DNA of 64,000 bases from Pedobacter terrae. Its GTDB lineage: Bacteria; Bacteroidota; Bacteroidia; Sphingobacteriales; Sphingobacteriaceae. Every line of letters begins with the position of its first letter. Position 1 is the stretch's first letter. The notes below the pieces were generated by a model, which searched no databases, had not been told where the DNA came from, and saw only the letters and a program-made list of their open reading frames with translations. The stretch spans positions 310,001 to 374,000 of the forward strand of contig NZ_FNCH01000003.1 of NCBI RefSeq assembly GCF_900100705.1, written 5' to 3'. This document shows, piece after piece, positions 25,202 to 32,580 of this stretch. The position numbers were made by a program, and so were the translations under genes.

Positions 25202-25330
25202 CGTCATTTCGAGCGGAGCACAGCGTAGCCGAGAAATCTGCTGGATAGATCTCTCCACTTCGCGTTGCTTCGGTCGATGACGACCGTTCTATTGGAATCT
25301 GTCAATGGTAGCGTGGAAGGATCTTCAGGC
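25202..25330. repeat. dispersed CGTCATTTCGA repeat, copy 2
   Basis: Starts CGTCATTTCGAGCGGAGCAC, has GAGAAATCTGCTGGATAGAT and TCTCCACTTCGCG, and ends CTGTCAATGGTAGCGTGGAAGGAT. The ending matches copies at 27727 and 40512. The rest of this 670-base gap (25331-25560) is ordinary AT-rich sequence with repeated AACCAAT-like words; no other gene seen besides the small one at 25582. Confidence 0.75.
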
Positions 25331-25535
25331 AATAAGTATTAATTAACCGATTAACCATCCTAACTAGACCGTAAGCAATTGAACAACCTAACAATTGCCA
25401 CAATGGGGTTAACCAAATAAACAATTAACCAATACCCAGTTTTTAATTAGCAGTTCGTAGTCACCAATCAACCAGTGGCAAATGAACTACTGAACCAATT
25501 AACCTCCGAACTAAAATTTAACAATGTCGTAACAT

Positions 25536-25563
25536 TTGTTTGATATCCAGTGTCTTATCTTTG
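25536..25563 (+). promoter_or_regulatory. putative promoter of the 31-residue protein
   Basis: TTG (25536-25538) and TATCTTTG (25556-25563), 17 bases apart, fit the Bacteroidota TTG / TAnnTTTG layout. The -7 ends 18 bases before the ATG. Confidence 0.5.
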
Positions 25564-25581
25564 TAACGTAAATCAGATGAT

Positions 25582-25677
25582 ATGTTAGAATCATTCTTTG
25601 CCGTGTGTTTATTAATTGTTGTACTTTATTTCTTTAGCCCCTTTGAGGTAAAACTCGATGAGGAAGAAGAGTGGTAA
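25582..25677 (+). CDS. predicted 31-residue single-pass membrane protein
   Basis: A short open frame from ATG at 25582 to TAA at 25675-25677. The peptide MLESFFAVCLLIVVLYFFSP is one hydrophobic helix, followed by an acidic tail (FEVKLDEEEEW). A promoter-like pair TTG/TATCTTTG lies directly upstream, and the gap otherwise lacks genes. I do not recognise a family. Composition and the promoter argue for a real gene; the size alone does not prove it. Confidence 0.5.
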   Translation: MLESFFAVCLLIVVLYFFSPFEVKLDEEEEW

Positions 25678-25748
25678 AGCTGCTAATTTATCTCTGAACT
25701 GCTTTAACCGGGCGGTAACAAGATGCTTCCCCCCTAAATTTTCCTTTT

Positions 25749-26603
25749 ATGGATAAAAGAAATGTGGATGTAGTCGTAATCTCCGACGTACATTTAGGTA
25801 CCTATGGTTGCCATGCAAAAGAACTGCTAAAATATCTTAAGAGCATAAAACCTAAGATACTGATCTTAAACGGTGATATTATCGATATCTGGCAGTTCAG
25901 CAAAAGTTACTGGCCTGAAGCGCATATGAAAGTGATCCGTAAACTCATGAAATTCGTTTCAGAGGGTGTTCAGGTTCACTATCTCACAGGCAATCATGAT
26001 GAGATGCTCCGCAAATTCGACGGTATGGAAATGGGAAGTTTTCATTTGCAGAATAAACTGATTTTAGAACTGGACGGAAAAAAGGCCTGGTTTTTTCACG
26101 GTGACGTTTTTGATGTAACCATGCAACATTCCAAGTGGCTGGCTAAATTGGGTGCGGTTGGTTATGATACGCTAATCCTGATTAATAGTTTCGTAAATTG
26201 GGTACTTACCGCATTTGGACGGGAAAAAATGAGCTTCTCTAAAAAAATCAAAGCCAGGTTTAAAGATGCCGTTAAGTTCATCAACAGTTTTGAACAAACT
26301 GCAGCAGAACTGGCTATTGAAAAGGGTTATGAATATGTTGTGTGTGGACATATTCACCAGGCCGAGCAACGCGAAATTGCCACAGAAGCGGGAAAAGTAA
26401 CTTATCTGAACAGCGGCGATTGGGTAGAAAGTTTAACCGCCTTGGAATATCAGGATAAAACCTGGACCGTGTTTAAGTATGAACACCAGCATTTTACAAA
26501 AGACCAGTTAGATGAGGGAATGCTTTCTGATGCAGAAGATTTAAAAAGCAAACTCGATATAAATATTCTTTTGCAGAATATAAAATATGAAATTGCCCAA
26601 TAA
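25749..26603 (+). CDS. UDP-2,3-diacylglucosamine diphosphatase-like metallophosphoesterase
   Basis: A 284-residue calcineurin-fold enzyme. The metal-binding motifs are ISDVHLG (11-17, Asp13 and His15), NGDIID (41-46), TGNHDE (80-85), FFHGD (about 114-118) and GHIHQ (200-204). This arrangement matches LpxH-type enzymes, which cleave UDP-2,3-diacylglucosamine in lipid A synthesis. Whether this copy does that or acts on another lipid is not certain, as several paralogues exist. It lies 20 bases before a glycosyltransferase, a pair that recurs in Bacteroidota and suggests a shared role in lipid or envelope sugar metabolism. Confidence 0.8.
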   Translation: MDKRNVDVVVISDVHLGTYGCHAKELLKYLKSIKPKILILNGDIIDIWQFSKSYWPEAHMKVIRKLMKFVSEGVQVHYLTGNHDEMLRKFDGMEMGSFHLQNKLILELDGKKAWFFHGDVFDVTMQHSKWLAKLGAVGYDTLILINSFVNWVLTAFGREKMSFSKKIKARFKDAVKFINSFEQTAAELAIEKGYEYVVCGHIHQAEQREIATEAGKVTYLNSGDWVESLTALEYQDKTWTVFKYEHQHFTKDQLDEGMLSDAEDLKSKLDINILLQNIKYEIAQ

Positions 26604-26623
26604 TTTTAGATATTCGGGCATAA

Positions 26624-27613
26624 ATGAAGATACTTTACGCAATACAGGGAACGGGTAACGGTCACATCAGCAGAGCGAGGGAAATTATTCCTTTGCTTCA
26701 AAAATATGGCGAACTTGACATTTTGGTGAGTGGTACACAGGCCGATGTGAAATTGAGTCAGCCCGTAAAATACCAATTACATGGTTTCAGTTTTATCTTT
26801 GGTAAAAAAGGTGGTGTAGACCATTATAAAACTTGGTTAAACATGAATCTTTTCCGTTTTAGGAAAGATATGAAACAACTGCCGCTTAAAGAATATAATT
26901 TAATTGTTAACGATTTTGAGCCGGTGAGTGCATGGGCCTGTAAATTGCAGGGCATAGAATGTGTGTCACTAAGTCACCAGGCTGCATTTAAATCAAAAAA
27001 AGTACCCCGGCCCAGAACTTTAGATTGGGGCAAGCTTATTTTAAGCCGTTATGCGCCTACCAAATATCATATTGGCTTTCATTTCGACCGTTATGATAGC
27101 TTTATCCATACGCCGGTAATCAGGGCAGAAATCCGAAACCTGAAAAGTGAAAATTTAGGACATTATACAGTTTATCTCCCAGCCATTGATGATAAACGCC
27201 TGGTAAAGCTCTTTAAACAATTACCAAATGTTACCTGGCAGGTGTTCTCCAAACACAGCAAAGTGGCCTATCAGGAAGAGAATGTTTTTGTAGAGCCTGT
27301 TAACAACGAAAAATTTAATAAAAGCCTGGCTACCTGCGAAGGTTTATTTACGGGTGGTGGTTTTGAAGGACCCGCCGAAGCACTTTATCTAAAGAAAAAG
27401 CTACTTGTTGCACCGATGCGTTTCCAGTTCGAACAGCAGTGTAATGCTTATGCCTTAAAACAGTTTGGTTTACCAGTAATTTGGGGAAGTACCCGTAACT
27501 GGTTGCCAATTATTAAAAACTGGGTAGAAAATCCTCAAAAACATGAATTCGATTTTCCGGATGAAACCGCCCAGATTATTGATGATATGGTGAAGAAATA
27601 CGCCAGGGTTTAG
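26624..27613 (+). CDS. glycosyltransferase family protein (MurG/GT28-like)
   Basis: A 329-residue GT-B type protein. MKILYAIQGTGNGHISRAREI (opening) has the N-terminal glycine-rich loop of GT1/GT28 enzymes, and GLFTGGGFEGPAEALYLKKKLLVAPM (about 240-265) is the C-terminal nucleotide-sugar loop with the PAEA-like acidic/alanine stretch. No membrane segment. The acceptor may be a lipid, as it is 20 bases downstream of the LpxH-like phosphoesterase and likely co-transcribed; that is inference. The substrate cannot be named from sequence. Confidence 0.78.
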   Translation: MKILYAIQGTGNGHISRAREIIPLLQKYGELDILVSGTQADVKLSQPVKYQLHGFSFIFGKKGGVDHYKTWLNMNLFRFRKDMKQLPLKEYNLIVNDFEPVSAWACKLQGIECVSLSHQAAFKSKKVPRPRTLDWGKLILSRYAPTKYHIGFHFDRYDSFIHTPVIRAEIRNLKSENLGHYTVYLPAIDDKRLVKLFKQLPNVTWQVFSKHSKVAYQEENVFVEPVNNEKFNKSLATCEGLFTGGGFEGPAEALYLKKKLLVAPMRFQFEQQCNAYALKQFGLPVIWGSTRNWLPIIKNWVENPQKHEFDFPDETAQIIDDMVKKYARV

Positions 27614-27726
27614 TTTATAGTCTGTAGTCCAAAGTTAAGCACTGTCGATTTGTTGTTCTGAGGAATAATTTATTGTATAAATAAATAGGAATAACCGATG
27701 GTAAAGAAGCTGAATGGTCTCTAAGT

Positions 27727-27893
27727 GTCGTCATTTCGACCGCAGTGCCTGCCCGTACAGGCGGGGAGAAATCTTTTAAAATAGATTTCAATAACTCTGG
27801 TCCAAAGATCTCTCCATTTCGCTGCGCTACAGTCGAGATGACGACTGCACTTGTGGAGCTCGTCAATGGTAGCGTAGTCGAAGGATTTCCATG
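27727..27893. repeat. dispersed CGTCATTTCGA repeat, copy 3
   Basis: Starts CGTCATTTCGACCGCAGTGC, carries the hairpin CCTGCCCGTACAGGCGGGG, then GAGAAATCTTTTAAAATAGA and TCTCCATTTCGCTGCGCTAC, TCGAGATGACGAC and CGTCAATGGTAGCGTAGTCG. The half CGTCATTTCGA and TCGAGATGACG are inverted. Confidence 0.75.
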
Positions 27894-28316
27894 ATGAATT
27901 TATGCATCAGTTAGCTGGCGGATTTGGAAATGAATGCCAGTAGCTCCTGGCTTGTGCAGCCCCGTTATTCGCTATAGCCCGATGAAGGATCGGGGCTGCC
28001 GCTACTCCCGGGTTTATTTAACTCACAGCAGCACTTTTGGGCATGGTTAGCGATAAACGTCTATTGGAGCTTTTTACTTTTACCTGTTCGCTTTGGCCTT
28101 CGCTTATTTAATCTGTGGCACCTACTTCGTAACCTAAACCTGACAGGAGCGGGCATCCCGATTTTTCCATCGGGATAAAGCGGATGGCAGGACTACCGGA
28201 ACCGAAAAGAACAGAAACCTGCTTTTCAAAAAAAATAACACATTCGCGCTTCAGCATACACCTTTTTCACTTACCAAACTGTCTTCGACTCCGCTACCAG
28301 AATCCACTGGTGTGGT

Positions 28317-28385
28317 CGTCATTCTCGCGCATGCGGGAATCTTAAAACAAGCGCTTTAAGATTCCCAATCAAGTTGGGAATGACG
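28317..28385. repeat. inverted repeat unit CGTCATTC...GAATGACG
   Basis: Outer arms CGTCATTC (28317-28324) and GAATGACG (28377-28384) and inner arms GGGAATCTTAAA and TTTAAGATTCCC make a nested hairpin. Pieces match the unit at 14489-14545. Confidence 0.68.
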
Positions 28386-28582
28386 ATTCTCTCGAGGAAT
28401 ATTATCTGCCTAAATTTATATTTCACTCATATTGATTTTATACCATAAATTATTAATAAGACTAACAATTTTTTCAATATCTGAAATATACTTTTTGATC
28501 TTAGGCTTTAGTCTTTCCACTTTTATCTTTCTTCCCCTACTCTTAAATTATTTTCTTTACTTTGTCTACTCTTTAAAAAGGC

Positions 28583-29563
28583 ATGATTAATCAGTTTAGA
28601 AAGCTAAATCCAATTAACCTCGTATTCTTGCTGGCGTACACGTTCTTTTTACGTATTGCCATTCTTCATGAAACGCATGATCAGCTGAACTTTGATTTTT
28701 TAGAACCCTTTGCCCGATTGCTGATCAACATAGACTTAGATCATGCTTTTACCCCCTATACCAATATTGTTATTGCAGCACTTTTGGTTTATATCCAGGC
28801 TTTAATTTTTAACCGGGTGGTAAACAACCATAATTTATTGGCTAAACCCAGTTTCCTGCCGGGATTAATGTTTATTACGGGAACCAGTTTGTTTATGCCT
28901 TTTATGATCTTAAGTCCGGCATTGTTATGTAACTTTTTGCTCATCTGGATCATCGATAAGTTTTTAAAACTGGGCAAAAGTGCGAATTCCATTACCACCA
29001 TTTTTGATATCGGGATGATTATAGGCGTTGGAACATTAATCTACTTTCCGTTTATGGCCATGTTGATGATGATCTTTTTAGCGCTGTTGCTTTTTAGGTC
29101 GTTTAATTGGCGCGAATGGGTGGCAGGCTTAATTGGTTTTATTACGGTTTTCTTTTTTTTGGCTGTTTTCTATTACTGGAATGATAATTTAAGCTCATTT
29201 TATCAAATTTGGAGACCATTGAGTAACAAGTTTCCTTCAGTATTTAAAATCAATTATAATGATTATCTGGTGCTCATCCCGGTAACGGTCATTATCATAT
29301 TGGCATCGCTGCAACTCCGCGAAAATTTCTTCAGGAGTTTTATCAGTACAAGGAAAAGTTTTCAGCTGTTGTTTTTCATGTTTATTATTTCTGCAGCTAG
29401 CTTTTACCTTAAACCCGATTTCAGGACCTGGCATTTTTTGCTTTGCGTGCCCCCCGGATCGGTACTTTTGGCTTACTATTTTAGCAATGCCAAAAAACGC
29501 TGGTTTTACGAAACATTGTTCGTTTTATTTGTGCTATCGATACAGTATTTTCTGTTTGTTTAA
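28583..29563 (+). CDS. DUF6427 family membrane protein
   Basis: A 326-residue protein with about nine hydrophobic segments; opening MINQFRKLNPINLVFLLAYTF and the middle LLLFRSFNWREWVAGLIGF match DUF6427, known only from Bacteroidota. Function unknown. The first lines of the family are conserved next to coaX and Lpt genes in related genomes (from memory), and coaX follows 153 bases downstream here. No signal peptide. The start at 28583 is the only good ATG. Confidence 0.78.
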   Translation: MINQFRKLNPINLVFLLAYTFFLRIAILHETHDQLNFDFLEPFARLLINIDLDHAFTPYTNIVIAALLVYIQALIFNRVVNNHNLLAKPSFLPGLMFITGTSLFMPFMILSPALLCNFLLIWIIDKFLKLGKSANSITTIFDIGMIIGVGTLIYFPFMAMLMMIFLALLLFRSFNWREWVAGLIGFITVFFFLAVFYYWNDNLSSFYQIWRPLSNKFPSVFKINYNDYLVLIPVTVIIILASLQLRENFFRSFISTRKSFQLLFFMFIISAASFYLKPDFRTWHFLLCVPPGSVLLAYYFSNAKKRWFYETLFVLFVLSIQYFLFV

Positions 29564-29716
29564 CCTTTTTTAACAAAAAACTAGAACGAAACTTAACAAA
29601 GATTGATAGCTTTGTGGATGATTTTAGAATTAAAGCTTTTTGAGTTTTAATTAAGATGGATAAAAGATGAGGTCATTGGAATTTCTAAGAATATATTATT
29701 TGCAGCGGGAGATTAA

Positions 29717-30451
29717 ATGCGCAGCTTAAGCATTGATATTGGAAATTCTGCGGTTAAGGTTGGTGTCTTTGCAAATAAAGAAATTGTTCACCATCAGCGT
29801 TTCAATAAGATTGGAATACTTGACCTGGCTCAATTGATCGAAAAGTTTTCGCCAGCAAAATCTATCATCAGCAGTGTTAACCAGGCAATAGGGCCATTAG
29901 AAGTATTTTTAAAAAAGCATACCGAGTATATCCGTTTTTCGACCTTGTTAACAAATGGGGTGCAAAACAGATATAAAACGCCGGTTACTTTGGGTTTAGA
30001 TAGGTGGGCAGCAATTTTAGGCGCAAATGGTCTGCATCCGGCAAATGCAAGTTTGGTGGTTGATGCGGGTACCTGTATTACTTACGATGCGTTAAACAGT
30101 TCGAAAGAATATTTCGGAGGTAGTATAAGCCCGGGGATTAAAATGCGGTTTAGGGCGGTACACGAATTTACCGGCCGTTTACCTTTGGTAGAGTGGGATG
30201 CAAATGAAGATATAGTAGAAGGCATTGATACCCAATCGGCAATTAAAAATGGCGTTTTACAAGGAATAATAAACGAAATTGAAGGCTTTATTGCCCTAAA
30301 TAATAAAAAAGAAAGTGCTCTGAAGGTAATTATAACGGGGGGAGATGCTAATTTTTTGTATAAACAATTACAAAACAGCATCTTTGCGCCTCAAATTATA
30401 AAAGATCCTTACTTAGTATTAAAAGGATTAAATGAAGCTATTGCAGATTAA
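29717..30451 (+). CDS. coaX: type III pantothenate kinase
   Basis: A 244-residue enzyme that phosphorylates pantothenate with ATP, the first step of coenzyme A synthesis. The ASKHA-fold motifs are SIDIGNSAVKVG (5-16), TLGLDRWAAILGA (about 93-105) and VVDAGTCITYD (about 115-125); the aspartate Asp7 and the DxGxxxxD pattern serve ATP and substrate binding. The C-terminal GGDANFLYKQL loop is present. Length is normal. The next gene starts immediately downstream. Confidence 0.95.
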   Translation: MRSLSIDIGNSAVKVGVFANKEIVHHQRFNKIGILDLAQLIEKFSPAKSIISSVNQAIGPLEVFLKKHTEYIRFSTLLTNGVQNRYKTPVTLGLDRWAAILGANGLHPANASLVVDAGTCITYDALNSSKEYFGGSISPGIKMRFRAVHEFTGRLPLVEWDANEDIVEGIDTQSAIKNGVLQGIINEIEGFIALNNKKESALKVIITGGDANFLYKQLQNSIFAPQIIKDPYLVLKGLNEAIAD

Positions 30452-30452
30452 A

Positions 30453-31745
30453 ATGTACAAAAGAATAAATTATATTGCGGCCATAATCGTTCTAGTTTGT
30501 GGTTTAAGTGCTCAGGCACAGGTTACCACTTCATCACCATATTCAAGATATGGGCTTGGAAATATCAAAGGATCTTTATTGCCCCAGTTTAGGGCAATGG
30601 GCGGAATCTCTACTGCAGTGAGCAAAGTTACCGGTTTCAATAACATCAATATGCAGAACCCGGCATCATACGCTGGTATTACATTAACAACGATTGATAT
30701 TGGCATGAGTGCAAGTGTAACCAACCTAACACGCAATAACTTAAGCGAATCGAGTTTTAATTCTACTTTTAGTCACCTGGCTTTTGCAGCACCGGTTACC
30801 AGAAGATCGGCATTGAGTTTTGGTATTTTGCCTTATTCTGATCTGGGTTATAATTACAGGAATACGGTAAAAGTTGATACGACAACATTGAATCAGCTTT
30901 ATGAAGGTGAAGGTGGTTTATCAAAAGCTTATTTGGGCTATGGTTACCGTTTTGGCGATCATTTAAGAATTGGTGGTAACCTGGAATATATTTTCGGAAA
31001 TCTTCAAACCAGCCGCGCTACAGAGTTTAATAGTGTAGGTTCTTATAATGCAAAACTTCAGACTAAAAATAGTGTTGCAGGCTTAAGTTATTCTTATGGT
31101 ATCCAGTACGATTTTACATTAGGCAAGAAAACGATTGTGACCCTAGGTTACTCTGGAAGTACTTCCGGAAAAGTAAACTCCACACTATCTTCTTATGCTA
31201 CACTGTATACAAGAGACCAGGATGGGAATGAAAGTACTGCAGCTGATACTTTAAATGCCGTAAATAACGGAAAATCTAATCTTACTTTACCCTTAACACA
31301 TAATTTTGGGATCGCTATCCAACAGAATGATAAATGGTTAATCGGTGCCGATTTTAGAATGGGTAAATGGTCTAAAACGAGTATTAATGATGTAAACCAG
31401 GGTTTGCAGGATAGTTGGGGAGCTTCTTTGGGTGGCCAGTGGACCCCTGATGCATTTTCATATAACAGTTACATGAAACGTATAGATTACCGCATTGGCT
31501 TTAATTACGATAAAACTTATATTAAAATCGGTAATCAGGATATCAAACAAATGGGGGCATCTTTAGGTTTTGGTTTCCCGTTACCTACTGCTAATGGCGG
31601 TACTGCATTTTATAAAATCAACTTTACAACAGAGTTAGGACAAAGAGGAACATTAAACAATAACCTGGTTAAGGAACAGTATATCAATTTCCACTTAGGT
31701 TTTACCTTGAACGATACCTGGTTCCGTAAGTACCGTGTAGATTAA
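30453..31745 (+). CDS. outer-membrane beta-barrel protein (conserved Bacteroidota neighbour of coaX and LptC)
   Basis: A 430-residue protein. ATG at 30453, one base after the coaX stop, gives a proper signal peptide ending LSAQAQ; the frame also opens at 30432 but that overlaps coaX. The mature part starts VTTSSPYSRYGLGN, typical of FadL/PorV-like barrels of the phylum, with alternating beta strands and many aromatic residues. Its stop overlaps the next ATG by one base (TAATG), so it is coupled to LptC. Role unknown; the operon layout suggests an envelope function. Confidence 0.75.
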   Translation: MYKRINYIAAIIVLVCGLSAQAQVTTSSPYSRYGLGNIKGSLLPQFRAMGGISTAVSKVTGFNNINMQNPASYAGITLTTIDIGMSASVTNLTRNNLSESSFNSTFSHLAFAAPVTRRSALSFGILPYSDLGYNYRNTVKVDTTTLNQLYEGEGGLSKAYLGYGYRFGDHLRIGGNLEYIFGNLQTSRATEFNSVGSYNAKLQTKNSVAGLSYSYGIQYDFTLGKKTIVTLGYSGSTSGKVNSTLSSYATLYTRDQDGNESTAADTLNAVNNGKSNLTLPLTHNFGIAIQQNDKWLIGADFRMGKWSKTSINDVNQGLQDSWGASLGGQWTPDAFSYNSYMKRIDYRIGFNYDKTYIKIGNQDIKQMGASLGFGFPLPTANGGTAFYKINFTTELGQRGTLNNNLVKEQYINFHLGFTLNDTWFRKYRVD

Positions 31746-32317
31746 TGAAATTGAAAGTATTTTTATATGGTCTGTTCCTGGTCATGCCTCTTTTTCTGGC
31801 TTCCTGTGGAGACGACGATCTAAAAAAAGCAAATTCCGTTTCAATAAATAAGGCTATCCTCTCCCGCGACCGTACGCTAGGTGTAGATATTATTTACAGC
31901 GATTCTGCAAGGATCAAAGCAAAAGGTGTTGCCCCGATACTCGATAAGGTTACACCCGCTAATGGAAGCGCTTATCAGGAGATGATTAAAGGAGTTAACA
32001 TCGATTTTTATAATCCTAATGGCACCATTGATGGAAACCTGGTTTGCGACTATGCCATCAGGAGGGATAATGAACTTAAAACCGAATTCCGGAAAAATGT
32101 AGTGGTGAAGAGCAGTAAAGGTGATACTTTTTCTTCTGAGGAACTGATCTGGGATGAATCGAAGAAGATTTTCTATTCCCACCAACGTGTATATGTTAAG
32201 GGAATTGACGGAAGCGTGGGTGAAGGAATAAATTTCAAGGCACCACAAGATTTTAGTACATACGAAATGGATAGCGGAAATGGTGAATTGAATATGAAAG
32301 AAGGTGTAGCGCCTTAA
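31745..32317 (+). CDS. lptC: LPS export periplasmic protein LptC (lipoprotein form)
   Basis: A 190-residue protein. The leader ends in LASC with Cys21, so it is a lipoprotein, as in Bacteroidota LptC. The mature part is a beta-jellyroll with the LptC pattern: DIIYSDSARIKAKGVAP, FRKNVVVKSSKGDTFSSEEL and a late VYVKGIDGSVGEG. LptC links the inner-membrane LptBFG complex to LptA in lipopolysaccharide transport. It is translationally coupled to the barrel protein. The assignment rests on pattern and neighbourhood and is good but not certain. Confidence 0.82.
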   Translation: MKLKVFLYGLFLVMPLFLASCGDDDLKKANSVSINKAILSRDRTLGVDIIYSDSARIKAKGVAPILDKVTPANGSAYQEMIKGVNIDFYNPNGTIDGNLVCDYAIRRDNELKTEFRKNVVVKSSKGDTFSSEELIWDESKKIFYSHQRVYVKGIDGSVGEGINFKAPQDFSTYEMDSGNGELNMKEGVAP

Positions 32318-32326
32318 TTGATTTAA

Positions 32327-32480
32327 AATGTGAGATGTGAGATTTGAGATGTGAGATTTGAGATGGTTGAGGAAGTCGAAAACCATCAACATATCTATAA
32401 ATTCAAAGCTAATTTTCCCTTTCCATCTTCCATTCTTAACTCTTCCTTCCTCCATTTTTACCTCTTCCATCCCCTTAATA
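32327..32480. repeat. TGAGATTTGAGATG direct repeats and pyrimidine tract
   Basis: GTGAGATGTGAGATTTGAGA occurs as overlapping copies at 32327-32365. The complement of the unit is TCTCAAATCTCA, as at 20.77 and 39.5 kb. Then TTCCATCTTCC, CTTCCTTCCTCC and CTCTTCCATCC form a pyrimidine-rich tract (about 32415-32475). No gene seen. Confidence 0.6.
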
Positions 32481-32580
32481 ATTAGGTGCTTGATAAATAA
32501 AATTTTGTGTTTTCTTTTTTAAGGCAAATTTGTATCTTGCGCCCTCTTAAAAAAGAACTAAATAAATTATAAAATACAAT

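Larger units (their letters stand above)
27614..28582. other. 970-bp gene-free gap of dispersed repeats
   Basis: No convincing gene, RNA gene or mobile-element gene is seen here. The gap is built from repeat fragments: a CGTCATTTCGAC copy (27727-27893), a GCAGCCCCG/CGGGGCTGC inverted block (about 27950-27990), a GACAGGAGCGGGCATCCCGA block (about 28140-28200) with hairpin ATCCCGAT/ATCGGGAT, and a CGTCATTC...GAATGACG inverted unit (28317-28385). The closing 200 bases are AT-rich and could carry the promoter of the following gene. Confidence 0.7.

Noticed and set aside
27615..27866. An 83-residue minus-strand open frame at the end of the glycosyltransferase gene
   Set aside because: It lies inside the dispersed CGTCATTTCGA repeat copy 3; similar pseudo-peptides arise from the other copies, so it is repeat sequence and not a gene.
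31877..32470. A 197-residue minus-strand open frame over lptC and the downstream gap
   Set aside because: It is the mirror of a recognised gene (LptC pattern, lipobox) in the other strand; the peptide has low-complexity repeats from the TGAGATTTGAGATG run.
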